A DNA stretch of 64,000 nucleotides from CAVXXB01 sp963765585 (GCA_963765585.1 CAVXXB010000004.1:87033-151032), one strand, 5' to 3'; positions 27,011-37,874 are shown, counted from the stretch's first letter. Notes: generated by a model from the letters alone, not told the origin. Numbers and translations: made by a program.

Positions 27011-28153
27011 TTAGTCTTTCTCCATTAATTTATCAAAAGGAACAACACAAATTATTCTTCTGATGTAGTCAGAATAATAAAAATTCCCTGATGAAATTTG
27101 AATCGAATATAACTCTGAACTTGGTCCAATAAGATCTTTAAGAAATACTTTATTCTCAATGTCGTATCGCCTGATATAATCAGACTCTGGAGCGATCAGG
27201 TAGATAATGCCATCATAAACTGCCATACCGCTATGTTTGGTCATTTCGGTAACTCTTTCTTCAAAATGAATCGTCTCTTTGTGATCACCTTCCAGGTCGA
27301 ATGATGAAATAAAAGTACCTGATCTATTTCCATTAGGATCCCAATGAAGTATATAGAGTAAGTTGTCATCTATATCAAGGCCCATGACATACCAGTCCGA
27401 ATTACAGAAAGCCGAAGTATCTTCCGGATTGATAACACTCTGTCCAATCTGTGCTGTCTCCTCATAAGTCTCTGCATTCATTTTTACGATACGATCATGA
27501 CACTTGTCAGTATAAATATACCCATCATAATAGCAAACCAGTGTAATGTATGTATAGTATGGGTATATTGCAGAACATTGGTGTGTAGTAAAATTTAATT
27601 CAACTAAACTGCCAGATGAACGGGGAACAAGGTAAGATTTGGGATATGCAACATGAAAATCGCTGATATAAAAATGATTATGCTCATAGCAGGAAAATAT
27701 ATCGGATGCTTCCAGAACTAATTCTGACGAAGCATATGGGAATTTGTACAAATCAATTTCAACGCTTACTGCACGAAAATCTTTTTCATTTGTATAAAAA
27801 CGCAATTCGAGAGTGAAATCATACTCCGATGTCAAAAACTCGTCATTTACTTTTAATCCATATAAGAATTCTGCAATATATATATCATCACTTTTTATAT
27901 AAGTTACAACAACAGTGTCGAGATGAGTATAAATGCCATTATCAGATTTTTTTAAAATAGATATTTTATCGAAATGTTCTTCATGAAATCTGGCTAAATC
28001 ATTGAAATAGATTATGAAACTATCCCTTTGTACAATTTCATAATCAATCATTTGTTCCAGCTCTTCTGGTGTAGGTTCCACTATAATTGGATCTATACCT
28101 TTATTCTGGCAAGAAAATGAGAAGAGAACTACGATTAAAATTAAAATTCTCAT
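27011..28153 (-). CDS. Predicted lipoprotein, six-bladed-propeller-like
   Basis: 380 residues. Lipobox LFSFSC at residue 15, then a Pro/Glu linker. The second half has repeated strand patterns with YDGYIYTDKCHDRIVKMNAE, MGLDIDDNLLYILHWDPNGN and VYDGIIYLIAPESDYIRRYD, which resemble propeller blades of the NHL/BF4221 type. Probably outer-membrane or periplasmic. Single-gene cassette. Function unknown. Confidence 0.6.
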   Translation of the reverse strand: MRILILIVVLFSFSCQNKGIDPIIVEPTPEELEQMIDYEIVQRDSFIIYFNDLARFHEEHFDKISILKKSDNGIYTHLDTVVVTYIKSDDIYIAEFLYGLKVNDEFLTSEYDFTLELRFYTNEKDFRAVSVEIDLYKFPYASSELVLEASDIFSCYEHNHFYISDFHVAYPKSYLVPRSSGSLVELNFTTHQCSAIYPYYTYITLVCYYDGYIYTDKCHDRIVKMNAETYEETAQIGQSVINPEDTSAFCNSDWYVMGLDIDDNLLYILHWDPNGNRSGTFISSFDLEGDHKETIHFEERVTEMTKHSGMAVYDGIIYLIAPESDYIRRYDIENKVFLKDLIGPSSELYSIQISSGNFYYSDYIRRIICVVPFDKLMEKD

Positions 28154-28170
28154 GTCTTTTTTCCTTCTCC

Positions 28171-28269
28171 CCTTAACGGTCGGGTATAACCGGCTTTACA
28201 GTTTTAAAATTGCGAATGTGCCTAAATCATCGTCGGACTGTAAAGTCCGCGTTAATACCTTTGTTATAT
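28171..28269 (-). repeat. attC site, variant C
   Basis: ccttaac to gttatat. Arms cggctttacag / ctgtaaagtccg pair perfectly except one base; centre gcgaatgtgcctaaatcatc. Confidence 0.85.
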
Positions 28270-28285
28270 GCCCTTTGCTGCCATC

Positions 28286-31200
28286 TCACCGAAGTAAAAT
28301 AATCTTTCTTACCTTGATAAATTCATCAGTATATAATCTATAAAAGTAAATACCGCTCGCCAGATTATTGGCATTCCATACATACTTATGTCTGCCAGCA
28401 TTCATTTGTTTTTCAAACAAAGTGGCAACATCTTCTCCTAAAATGTTATATACTTTCAGTGTCACTAAACTTTGTTTCGGAAGATCAAATTGAATGGTAG
28501 TGTTGGGATTGAATGGATTAGGGTATGCCGGATATAGAGCAAACTTTTTTGGTAATTCTGTCATGTCTTTAATGCCTGTAACTATATGTCCCTGCCCTGA
28601 GAGATATATTAACACAGGATGATTATCATTTTCTATAAGCAAAGTGTCTACCACGAGGTTGGAATCCAGCGGTATAAAAGTAACAATAACCTCAAGACTG
28701 TCACCCGCCGGGATCAGGCTGCTCCCGGGACTCCAGTTATGGCTGAATACATCCTTGCTATTGGATAGACCATCTATGTTAAGCGAAGCTGTACCAGTGT
28801 TGCGGATCATAAAAGGTAGATTTAATGATTGGCCAACATCAACGATACCAAAATCAAGCAGGGTGTCTGACGCCGAAATTAGTGGACGTGTATAGTTAAA
28901 ATAATAAGCTCCCATATCGGCAGTGGTACTATCCGGATCTTTCAGATCAGTCGGATCTCCGGCATCAATAGCCGGGGAACGTGTAGCATCTACCACTGGC
29001 CAGTTGGCCCAGCTAAGGCTATAATCGCCGTTGGACGTATCGGCAAATAAGGGATTGAGAAAAATATTATTATAGACATCGCAGGAATCACCGTTGGCGT
29101 TAACAGTATCAAGGAGGCCAAATCCGGAAGGAGCATTATTTGTAATATCTTGATCATTAGCAAAAAAGTCAGAATAGGTTACTGTTGTTGACGCACTTAT
29201 ATGAAGCGCATAAGGTGAATTCCAGGAAAAAATACTATTGGAAATATGGGCATCATTATTAACACTTAAAGCATCAGTTCCTGAACCAGATGCCACATTT
29301 CCTGAAACAGTGCAGTGATTTATAATGGAGTTCCAACTCTGAATCCGAATGCCAGCGGTTCCTCCAAGTAAGGCCTGGTTGTTAATGATTTCGCAGTTTA
29401 CTAATGTCACATCATCGGCATTAATCATCATCCCGCCAGCTACATCTGCACTATTATTCAGGATTTTAGTGTTTGTGATTTCAGTCTGAATTCACCTGTG
29501 TTAACAGGATACCACCACCAAAACTCGGGTAACTGCCGGTGTGAGAAATATTGCCGGTAATTACACTGCTGTCAATAACAGTAGTTCCATAAACAATTAG
29601 CCCACCACCCCCAATTTCATATTCCTCGGTCCCGCCCCATGATACGTTCCCCTGAAGTGTGGTATTGATCATGGACAGGTATCCTCCAATATATAGGCCG
29701 CCACCGGTTAGGCCGGCTTTATTTTCGTCAATAGTACATCCCTTGATGAATGTATGTCCATCGGCAACATATATCCCGCCCCCATTTTGAGAAGATGAAT
29801 CATCACTTACTGTACAGTTGGTTATATTAACAGTGTCTGTTGCTCCGCCATTAAGATACAATCCACCTCCCATAACGTCAGCAATATTACCATTAATAAT
29901 GCAGTCAGAAATATCCAGTGATGATTCTGCAAAGAAATATATGCCTCCACCCGCATAATTAGCCAAATTCCCTGTGATAGTGCAGTTAGTTATGGGTGGG
30001 AAAGCTTCTGTCATGATCCCGGATATATATATCCCTCCTCCTGCATAATCAGCAAAACAGTTACGGATGGTGCAATGGGAAATCTGCGGACGGGAAGCAT
30101 TTGAGTAAATCGCCCCACCGCGCCGGTCAAGGTAATAGGTCCCAATTGTTGCTTTCCCGTATTGCAGGACGCAGTAAGATAATTGACTTCCGTCAGGAGC
30201 ATCAGTAAAGCGAATACCTCTCCAGCCCGTCTCCGGATTTGCAGCTGTAAAGATAATGGAATCCTGCTCCGTACCCACTGCCTGGAGAATGCCTTCCACG
30301 TTGAATTTAAAATGTCCCTGGAATACAATCTCCACTCCCGCTTCGATTATAAGCGTGGAATCAGCGTGAATGGTAATTCCCCCATATATATTGTAGGGAG
30401 ATTCATCTGCTATCCATGTTCCGGATACATATCCGGGTTGAATGATTGTACCGCTGATACCATGTGGATAATAAAATGCGCCGATATCAGAAATTGTATT
30501 ATCCGGATCAAGGGGCAAGTTGATGTCTCCAGCATCAATACAGGGTGAATTTTGCGTCAGATGAAAATCAAAATTGGTAGTGTCAACAAATAGCGGATCC
30601 ATTAAAATATTATAATAAACATCACATGAATCACCGTTTAAATTTACAGTTGTGAGTACTCCTGTTCCGACTGGTGGAGAAATGTTAAAAATATCACCGC
30701 TATTTCCATAAATATCACAGTGTTCTAAATAAATACCACCAATACTCAGTACATAAGATCCAATGTTTCCAAAGAAAATATTATTATAAATCGTATCTGC
30801 GGAAGCAAAATACTGTAAGGCACTATTCTGTGCCTCATTATAACAAAAGGTATTATTATAAATAGTCGATGTAGCACCAGCGATATAAAGACCAGCAACC
30901 CATGGACTCCAGTTGGAATGTATAACATTATTGCTTATTTCAATATTCGAATTGCCTGTAATATGAATTCCTCCTCCATACCAGGAAGCACTATCAGCAA
31001 AAATGATATTATCGCTAATTATACCGGTTGAATTTCCATCACAATAGATACCTCCGCCATTTTGAGAACTGTTACCACTAATTATATTATTAAAAAGGCG
31101 TACCTGTGAATTCAAAAAATAAATTCCACCTCCTTCTACATCTGAAGAATTATTGCTGATTATGTTATTTGCTATAAAAGGACTTGAATCCCTGCTATGG

Positions 31201-31751
31201 ATTCCACCACCAAAACCCTTTGTAGTGGGATAAGTAGCAGTATTATTTAAAATTTGATTAAAAATAATTTTCGGATTGGAGTTAGCTTCCATAAATATTC
31301 CGGCACCCCAACAAACGGATGCACTACTAACGGTGTTGTTCATGATAATATTGTGTGAAATAGTCGGGCTGGTAGTAATACATCGTATTCCGGCTCCAAA
31401 ACCGCCAGAATTTCCTCCGGTAATAGTAAAGCCGGTTAATACGCAGGTGGAATCTCTCCCGACACCAAACACAATAACAGGCCCATTTGATGTCGGAGCG
31501 ATAATAGTCGAAGATATATAATTGGTATCTCCGGTGGTTAAAAATAAAGAGCCGAGTACAATATTTCTGTTAATGAGAATACTTTCATTGTAAGTTCCCG
31601 GTTGTACAAGAACAGTATCACCACCCACTGATGAATAAATAGCTGTTTGAATAGTAATCAGTGAATCTCCCGGGACATGAATGGTAGTAGCGCATAAATT
31701 ACTGTAGACAAAAAAGAAACAGAGGACGAAAATAATTTTTAATAATTTCAT
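28286..31751 (-). pseudogene. Secreted parallel beta-helix protein with sorting tail (one frameshift)
   Basis: Start ATG at 31749-31751 behind a strong AAGGAGGT; signal KLLKIIFVLCFFFVYSNLCA. About 1,150 residues of right-handed beta-helix repeats (ISNNVIHSN, ISDCIINGNIADVMGGGLYL, GGGIYFFAESS) of the polymorphic outer-membrane/pectate-lyase-like type. An ASPM/SPD-2-like Ig domain (LDFGIVDVGQSLNLPFMIRN) follows. The tail is YPNPFNPNTTIQFDLPKQSL ... ASGIYFYRLYTDEF. One frameshift at 29485-29495 separates the halves; the bridge reads EITNTKILNNSADVAGGM. Longest cassette gene here. Confidence 0.85.
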
Positions 31752-31807
31752 GATACCTCCTTCTACATTTAATAAAAAGGAAAATCGTTCACCTGATATA
31801 TTATTGC

Positions 31808-31867
31808 ATATAACGGCTGGCAATTAGCCGCGCGTTTTTTGCGTCGGCTGAATTTGCCTTGTTAGGC
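31808..31867 (-). repeat. attC site, short 60-bp type
   Basis: atataac, arm ggcaattagccgcgcg, tttttt loop, arm cgtcggctgaatttgcc, gttaggc. It is the size of classical mobile-integron sites (about 60 bp) and the only such short site in the window. Confidence 0.85.
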
Positions 31868-31917
31868 ATAGGCTCAAGCCACGTGTCTCATTTTGTTGAA
31901 GGGCAGCAGCACGGGTA

Positions 31918-33889
31918 TCAGTTCTCTTTAAACACATACTCATGCTGCGCGTCACGCATGATGAGTTGCGGTTCATCTCCGGAGCCAATAACGAATTCAA
32001 AACCAGTCTAAACCAGGGTCGATCGTGACGACGGAAACCGTGCTATCCGGATTTTGCTGTGTGGCCACTTCACTCCGCCATTCACCAAAATCAAAAATTG
32101 TCACGCTGCCATTTCTGATGACATTTATGTCGCCTAACGATTCATTTGAATATTGTGAGGCAAGTTTCTCAGCAATTTCCAAATCAGCGGGTATTGTGTA
32201 AAGTTTGCGATCAGTGGCGATTTGTTCGAAGTAACGCTCGCTGTTGGCCGCCAGAGCTTCATCCGCTTCAGGCTTTCCGTCAAACAGGACTTCCAACAGT
32301 TTGCGTTGAAAACCGTTTCGAATAAACCAGCCGGGATCGCCATTTGTGAGGACTACCGCGCCTACGCCGTGTTCCGGCAACCAGATCATATCACTATGTT
32401 GTCCAATCATGTCGCCGCCATGATGAACAACCGGAACGCCATATGTTTCATCTACCATTAAACCCATGCCATAAACCGCGTGCTCGCTGATTGGCACCAT
32501 AGCATTACGCCGTTCAAGGAGTGGCTCCCTGCTGATATACTGTGTGCCGTCAGGTAAAGCGCCTTCATTGAGTTCCATCTGGATGTACTTGAGCATATCA
32601 TTTACATTACTCCATGCAGCGCCTGCAGGACGAACATGGATTACCGAATAGTTGATACTCATGTCTGCAATGCCAGGCTTGCCATCGACAGTTGTGCCAT
32701 GCGCGCTTGCATGATTGGCATCCAGCGCATGCTCAAAATCAAATGTAGTTGCAGTCATACCAAGCGGATCGAAAACTTCGAGTTGCATCGCTTTGTCATA
32801 TGCAACGCCAAGTTCAAGATCGGGAAAAAGCACGTGCCCAGCAACGAATCCCGCCCCTGCTGCCAAATTATTTGAGTATTGAAACATCTCACCAAAATCA
32901 GACGTTGGTTCCGTTTCGGCCAGACGTTGCATCAATGTGGTCGGAGTCGCATCTTCAAATTCTAATAGAAACTCCATATCTTTTCGTGGCAAACCTGTGC
33001 AGGCGCATATAAGGTGCTTAACCAGTGTTCTTTTTGTTGTCTCATCACTGCCTAATTTGAAGGCGGGCATCAAGTCAGTTACCTGCGTTTCCCAGGTCAA
33101 TTTACCGGCATCAACCAACTTTGCAAGAAGTAGTGTGGTCATTGCCTTTGTATTCGAAGCAATCATAAATAGCGTTTCGTCATCGACTTTCTCCTTCTTT
33201 CCAAGTTCACGAACACCAAAGCCACCGGCGAATACAACGTCACCGTTCTGAATAATACCCATTCCAACTCCCGGTACACCAGTGATTTTTATAGCATTTT
33301 CAACGTAAGCAGTAAGCTGAGCAGTTCGCGTCTCATCTAATTCGTTCGGTTTTTTGCCAGCAAAAGTCTCTCGCGAATACCCCTTTGGGAGTAGGCTACT
33401 GAATACGAGGCTGACCTGTGCGCTGCGTTTTCCACCTACATCGTGCGCCATGTCATAAATCCAGACCGTCCAAACATCATTTGCGAACATTACGCCAGCG
33501 ACAACAGTTCGCTTTTCATTAGGCGATGTCTGGTATTCGAAGCGACACCGTCTAGACCACCCATCCCGGTCAGCCTGTTTGTTGGTAACCTTCAATGGCC
33601 ATGCAATCTCTTTATAAGCTGCCCATCCTTTTAAGAGCGCAGCGCTATCGCTTTCCGCATACACATCTACAAGAACAATACGTGAGCCTCCCTCTGGCGC
33701 TTCGATGAATGTTGCTGCTCCTTTTACAGACAAATACCAATCCGCTGGAGCGATAAATGGATTACCAAGTGCCGTTGTTGAGGGTGTGTCTATGCTCAAA
33801 GGTTGAACGTCTGAAATCGCACCTTCCTGTGCCCAAGACGCAACGGTTAAAAGCACTCCTGTAAAGTAGATTAAAATAGATCTTATCAT
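31918..33889 (-). pseudogene. Serine beta-lactamase-like hydrolase, secreted (C-terminal frameshift)
   Basis: Start ATG 33887-33889 (AAGGAGA upstream); signal ILIYFTGVLLTVASWA. About 150 residues of unassigned domain, then a class C/DD-peptidase fold: FMIASNTKAMTTLLLAKLVD (SxxK), MFQYSNNLAAGAG (YxN) and VVHHGGDMIGQHS (HxG-like). The main frame stops at 31997. One base later another frame reads GFEFVIGSGDEPQLIMRDAQ to a TGA at 31918, and it fits as the end of the trailing lipocalin-like domain. Usually esterase or peptidase, rarely antibiotic-hydrolysing. Confidence 0.85.
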
Positions 33890-33909
33890 TTTGTTCTCCT
33901 TATGGTTGT

Positions 33910-34023
33910 GCCTAACGACTAGCAATTAGCCGCGCCAAAAATCCACAATCCGACGACCTGAAGCGTAGCTGAAAGCAGCCTGTCCCGACGTAGGTCGGGA
34001 TCCGCTACATTGCATGGTTAGGT
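33910..34023 (-). repeat. attC site, hybrid (left arm type E, right A)
   Basis: gcctaac to gttaggt. Left half agccgcgccaaaaatccac differs from family A; right half has its nested hairpin. Same hybrid as 36018. Confidence 0.92.
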
Positions 34024-34057
34024 GCATATTTAAGTAAGGTTTGTGTTTCTTTGGTTA

Positions 34058-34492
34058 TTACTCATTGTCATGTATCGTTCTAAATCTTAATATTTCCTCA
34101 GGTGATGTCCAGATATCAAGAATTCTAATATATTCAATATCTGAAGAAATAGTACTTAATTCAATTTCAGATTGAGGAGGATAAGTTTCAATACAAGCAT
34201 AGCATATTAATTTTGCTGTAACACTCGGACAGAATTTATTTATTCGCTCAATAAAAACATCTATATTTTGTTTATGACCAAATTCATCAAAAGATGTAAC
34301 TTTTGGAGGAAGATCATAAACTAATTTATTTATTTCAGAAATAATGGCATCTGCATCTGAATTAATAATTCCATTTTGAACGGTATTACAATTAATATTA
34401 TATGTTTGATTGTAGATTCCCTTTTCACAGGAAATATGGATTGTCATTAAAAGGGCAGAAAAGAGGATAAAAAAAATGTTAAGAAATTTCAT
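34058..34492 (-). CDS. Predicted lipoprotein, unknown function
   Basis: 144 residues. Lipobox TIHISC (Cys about 22). A second half with NCNTVQNGIINSDADAIISE and CPSVTAKLICYACIETYPPQ has spaced cysteines that could pair. Helical. No family recognised. Cassette gene. Confidence 0.6.
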   Translation of the reverse strand: MKFLNIFFILFSALLMTIHISCEKGIYNQTYNINCNTVQNGIINSDADAIISEINKLVYDLPPKVTSFDEFGHKQNIDVFIERINKFCPSVTAKLICYACIETYPPQSEIELSTISSDIEYIRILDIWTSPEEILRFRTIHDNE

Positions 34493-34537
34493 ATTTTTAA
34501 GTCCGAGAATGGTAAAAATATTACATCGATATTATGC

Positions 34538-34650
34538 ACCTAACGGTCGGCAATTAGCGGCGCTGAGCCTTTCCCCCGGACGTCTTGAAGCGTAACTGAA
34601 AGCAGCCTGTCCCGACGTAGGTCGGGATCCGCTACATTGTATTGTTAGGT
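34538..34650 (-). repeat. attC site, family A
   Basis: acctaac to gttaggt. Confidence 0.95.
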
Positions 34651-34666
34651 ACACCAGAAATGTATT

Positions 34667-34966
34667 TTATTTGGTTCTATTAATCCAGGAATTGGGTTCA
34701 CGTTTTCCATGCATTACGGCAAAAATAATAATAATTTCTTTTTCAATAATGTAAAAAACTGCATAAGGAAAACGTGGCAATAAAGCACGTCTAAATTCTT
34801 TATAGACTTTTGGATAAATTTTTGGATTGCGTTGGATAGATTGAAGGGTAGCATCAAGACTAATAATGAAGCGATTACCGAGTCCTTGAAATTGCCTTTC
34901 ATACCATTTTACAATATCGGCAATATCATTTTCTGCAACTGAACGAAGGATTATTTCATATTTCAT
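34667..34966 (-). CDS. ParE/RelE-family toxin
   Basis: MKYEIILRSVAENDIADIVK, WYERQFQGLGNRFIISLDAT, then FRRALLPRFPYAVFYIIEKE and VMHGKREPNSW: ParE family, about 99 residues from the ATG at 34964-34966. The start overlaps the antitoxin stop (ATGA), so translation is coupled. Confidence 0.92.
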   Translation of the reverse strand: MKYEIILRSVAENDIADIVKWYERQFQGLGNRFIISLDATLQSIQRNPKIYPKVYKEFRRALLPRFPYAVFYIIEKEIIIIFAVMHGKREPNSWINRTK

Positions 34967-35190
34967 ATCTGAGATTGAATTCGCTTCTTTGCATCTTCCC
35001 AAGTGGAATTATTGTCAGGGTTATCTTTATATTCTGTATACCTTTTATCTAATTCAGATTTCTGCTGTTCCGATACAGATATACTGTTTTGTGCAGAAAG
35101 AATACTATCCCATATTGATTCAACAATTAATAATCGTTCATTGACACTTAATTTATCTACTTGATTTAATATCTGTTCTTGAATTGTCAT
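34963..35190 (-). CDS. Addiction-module component antitoxin (TIGR02574-like)
   Basis: MTIQEQILNQVDKLSVNERL, LIVESIWDSILSAQNSISVS, EQQKSELDKRYTEYKDNPDN: the short helical antitoxin family that pairs with ParE toxins (PF09720). Start 35188-35190; 75 residues. Confidence 0.88.
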   Translation of the reverse strand: MTIQEQILNQVDKLSVNERLLIVESIWDSILSAQNSISVSEQQKSELDKRYTEYKDNPDNNSTWEDAKKRIQSQI

Positions 35191-35212
35191 TCTTTGTCCT
35201 CGAGTTTTAAAC

Positions 35213-35241
35213 AATATATGATGTAATAAATGAGAATTCAA
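35213..35241 (-). promoter_or_regulatory. Promoter of the 34667/34963 pair
   Basis: TTGAAT (35236-35241), 17 bases, TATATT (35213-35218). Confidence 0.65.
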
Positions 35242-35276
35242 TTTTTCAGGAGTTGAATAATCATTTTTTCTGGTGT

Positions 35277-35389
35277 ACCTAACGGTTGGCAATTAGCGGC
35301 GCTGGGCCTTTACCACGGACGTCTTGAAGCGTAGCTGAAAGCAGCCTGTCCCGACGTAGGTCGGGATCCGCTACATTGCATGGTTAGGC
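35277..35389 (-). repeat. attC site, family A
   Basis: acctaac to gttaggc. Confidence 0.95.
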
Positions 35390-35443
35390 TGCAACTTATT
35401 GTAAAGTAATGAATTATGGGGGCAGGGGACAGTTAACTGTTTA

Positions 35444-35635
35444 TTACTTTACTAACCTAATATTGTTTTTTATGAGATCATTAACGAGGGTGTTGATGTC
35501 TACTTTGCTCCTTCTCGCTATCTCTTCCACAAACTTTAAATTTTCAGGATCGAGATATACTGGATAATTTAATATCACATTGTCTTTGTAAAATTTTCCC
35601 CGTTCTCCCTTTGAAAAATCGTATTCCTTTTTCAT
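35444..35635 (-). CDS. brnA: BrnA-type antitoxin
   Basis: 63 residues: KKEYDFSKGERGKFYKDNVI, then YLDPENLKFVEEIARRSKVD and a ribbon-helix-helix (INTLVNDLIKNNIRL). Directly follows brnT. Represses the promoter with the toxin. Confidence 0.88.
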   Translation of the reverse strand: MKKEYDFSKGERGKFYKDNVILNYPVYLDPENLKFVEEIARRSKVDINTLVNDLIKNNIRLVK

Positions 35636-35929
35636 CTATTTACCTTGATATTGATTAATTTCATTTTTTGTGGATTTACGTGCTGAAATTATTCGAACAT
35701 TCACATTCTCAACATCTATTTGGTCATATGTATGAACTAATGTTAATATGTTTCCATTCCGGGCGATCCCCATAGTGATCCAGCGATCTTCCTCCTCACT
35801 ATGATCGGAATCAAAAATGGTTAATGCATTCCGATCTATAAAAATAGTAGCGGCTAACTCAAAACTGGTTTTGTGCTTTTCGTAATTCGTTCTCGCTTTT
35901 CTGGGATCCCATTCAAAATTATAGTTCAA
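35636..35929 (-). CDS. brnT: BrnT-type toxin
   Basis: 97 residues: FEWDPRKARTNYEKHKTSFE, DSDHSEEEDRWITMGIARNG, VRIISARKSTKNEINQYQGK. The FEWDxxKaxxNxxKHxxsFe start and RIISARKaTk end define BrnT, a RelE-like ribonuclease. Confidence 0.93.
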   Translation of the reverse strand: MNYNFEWDPRKARTNYEKHKTSFELAATIFIDRNALTIFDSDHSEEEDRWITMGIARNGNILTLVHTYDQIDVENVNVRIISARKSTKNEINQYQGK

Positions 35930-35955
35930 ATCTGACTCTCATTTGATGATCAAAC

Positions 35956-35984
35956 AATATTGGAAAATTTCATTAAGTAGTCAA
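35956..35984 (-). promoter_or_regulatory. brnTA promoter
   Basis: TTGACT (35979-35984), 17 bases, AATATT (35956-35961). Confidence 0.6.
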
Positions 35985-36017
35985 CGCAAATTGTATTTAT
36001 TAAGAAAAATAATTACA

Positions 36018-36131
36018 GCCTAACGACTGGCAATTAGCCGCGCCAAAAATCCACAATCCGACGACCTGAAGCGTAGCTGAAAGCAGCCTGTCCCGACGTA
36101 GGTCGGGATCCGCTACATTGCATGGTTAGGC
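36018..36131 (-). repeat. attC site, hybrid (left arm type E, right A)
   Basis: gcctaac to gttaggc; near-identical to the site at 33910. Confidence 0.92.
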
Positions 36132-36336
36132 GAGCATTTTTATACAAACTACGCTTTTGAAATAGCGACAAAGCGAAGCGATTAATTGCACTAAATTAAC
36201 GGATAAGTAGCAGGTTTCGTTATGTGAAGCCATTTTAGAAAAAAGGCACCAAACTGCGAGAAACTGCCCGATCCATTATTACCTAATTTTCAAAAAGTTT
36301 GCCCCAGAAATTACCAAAAAATTTTCGAAGTAGGGG

Positions 36337-36457
36337 CCAAAAAATCATTGTAACAGAATCGCGTATGATCTAAATACAAGACCAAGAAAAAGACTACAAT
36401 TTAACACACCATGGAATAGATTCTGGAGAGAGAAAAATGTCGCACTTCAAAGTTGAA
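36337..36457 (+). mobile_element. IS30-family transposase C-terminal remnant
   Basis: The plus strand reads IAYDLNTRPRKRLQFNTPWN followed by RFWREKNVALQS and a stop. LNxRPRKRLGFxTPxEvF is the conserved end of IS30 transposases. Nothing convincing of the catalytic domain remains upstream, although 36230-36335 may be decayed element sequence. It lies between the attC and the end of the PIN gene, in a 350-base gap that otherwise holds no gene. Confidence 0.7.
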
Positions 36458-36478
36458 ACTAGGACGCCGGTAACTGAA

Positions 36479-36882
36479 TTAATTACCTTTTATGGTTTGA
36501 AAAAATTCTTTTGGACTTACAATTTGAATATTATATGTCTTATTCACTTCAAGCAGATCTTTGTCACCAGTAACTAAATAATCTGAGTTACTATTCAATG
36601 CGAGTCTGCTAATACTGGAATATCATCTTTATCTCTTAAGTTAATTTCTACTGGAGGTGTGTGATTCTTAATTATTCGAAATGATTTAAGATATTTTATG
36701 ATGTCTTCAATTTGATTTGGTGGGAGATAGATTTTTTGATCTAAAACAGTTTCTAGTTCAGTTAAAATATAATCACTCAAAATGAGTTCATGTTCAGCCA
36801 CGATTATTCTAAAGAGATCGGCACATAAACCGCGAGTAATAAATGAACTGACCAATACATTAGTATCAAGAAATATCTTCAA
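36479..36882 (-). pseudogene. PIN-domain toxin (PIN_3 type), frameshifted
   Basis: MKIFLDTNVLVSSFITRGLC and DIPVLADS are in the first frame, which stops at 36595. The continuation ALNSNSDYLVTGDKDLLEVN and IQIVSPKEFFQTIKGN is in another, ending at 36479. The shift is at 36598-36604. The second part carries the conserved TGDKDLL acidic motif, so it belongs to the gene. Start overlaps the antitoxin stop (ATGA). Confidence 0.85.
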
Positions 36883-37106
36883 GAGATCTCTCGAAAAACG
36901 TCTTCATCCGTCAGATAACCTTTTTTCTCAGCATAGGGAATTGCCTTGTCTCGAAGACTATCGAAGAGCAGGATAGCTAATTGTCTACGTAATGAATCCC
37001 TAATAACCTCACTCCGGCTCCGTCTTAAATTTCTTGATACTTGATTAAGCATTTTATCAAGCTCATCATCGAGTCTTATGGTGATTGCACTTTTCATGTC
37101 ATACAA
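36879..37106 (-). CDS. Ribbon-helix-helix antitoxin
   Basis: 75 residues: MKSAITIRLDDELDKMLNQV, SRNLRRSRSEVIRDSLRRQL. CopG/RHH fold. Directly upstream is a doubled tacaatgt (37100-37118), a probable operator. Confidence 0.85.
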   Translation of the reverse strand: MYDMKSAITIRLDDELDKMLNQVSRNLRRSRSEVIRDSLRRQLAILLFDSLRDKAIPYAEKKGYLTDEDVFREIS

Positions 37107-37147
37107 TGTAATACAATGTCAAATTATTTGCAAATTTATTAACGGTG

Positions 37148-37260
37148 TTCTAACGACTGGCAATTAGCGGCGCTGAGCCTTGACCACGGACGTCTTGAAG
37201 CGTAGCTGAAAGCAGCCTGTCCCGACGTAGGTCGGGATCCGCTACATTGCATTGTTAGGC
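37148..37260 (-). repeat. attC site, family A
   Basis: ttctaac to gttaggc. Confidence 0.94.
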
Positions 37261-37273
37261 CACTGAAGGATTA

Positions 37274-37627
37274 TTATTTCTTAATAAGGTAATTTTTATC
37301 TTTGAGAAGAATTACTCTGGATTTTATATATTGAAATTCAAAATTCTCAAGAAACCACTTTAACTTTGAATTAATGGATTTACCACTTGGTTGCCGTAAG
37401 GCAATTATGATAACACCATGATGTTGTTCAAATTGGAATGGAATTGTATGAAAGAAATCGTTATCTGTCGTTAAAAAAACGGCTTCTTTTTCTTGGGCTA
37501 GTTTGAAAATATTTAGGTCAGACATTCCTTCTTCTGAGGTACCCCGAATATCAACTATTTCGTGACCTAATTCCTTGAGAATGTTTTCTGATGATTTGGG
37601 GAAGTTCTCATCCAGAAAAAACTTCAT
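37274..37627 (-). CDS. DUF5615 PIN-like toxin
   Basis: 117 residues: MKFFLDENFPKSSENILKEL, ADLNIFKLAQEKEAVFLTTD, NDFFHTIPFQFEQHHGVIII. FLDEN and TTDNDF are the Mut7-C/PIN-like acidic motifs of DUF5615. Probable ribonuclease. Overlaps the partner stop by four bases. Confidence 0.9.
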   Translation of the reverse strand: MKFFLDENFPKSSENILKELGHEIVDIRGTSEEGMSDLNIFKLAQEKEAVFLTTDNDFFHTIPFQFEQHHGVIIIALRQPSGKSINSKLKWFLENFEFQYIKSRVILLKDKNYLIKK

Positions 37628-37854
37628 TGAATTGCTTCTACATATGAATGTGTTTCGAAGTTTGTGAGTTGACTACCGAAAGCGAGGGCAGCAGATATAT
37701 CTGCTTTAGATATATTTGGATAGTCACTGAGAATGCTTTTAATGTCTTCTCCATCAGCCAAAGATCCAAGTATATTTGCAACAAGGACGCGCGTTCCGTT
37801 GATCGTAGGCTTCCCGTGACAAATATTAGGATCGATTATAATTCTTGATTTCAT
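37624..37854 (-). CDS. DUF433 antitoxin
   Basis: 76 residues: IIIDPNICHGKPTINGTRVL, VANILGSLADGEDIKSILSD, YPNISKADISAALAF. Classical DUF433 (CHGKPxIxGTRi; DYPxlt-eDI-aAL), the standard partner of DUF5615. Confidence 0.93.
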   Translation of the reverse strand: MKSRIIIDPNICHGKPTINGTRVLVANILGSLADGEDIKSILSDYPNISKADISAALAFGSQLTNFETHSYVEAIQ

Positions 37855-37874
37855 TGTTTCACCATTTTTTTATA

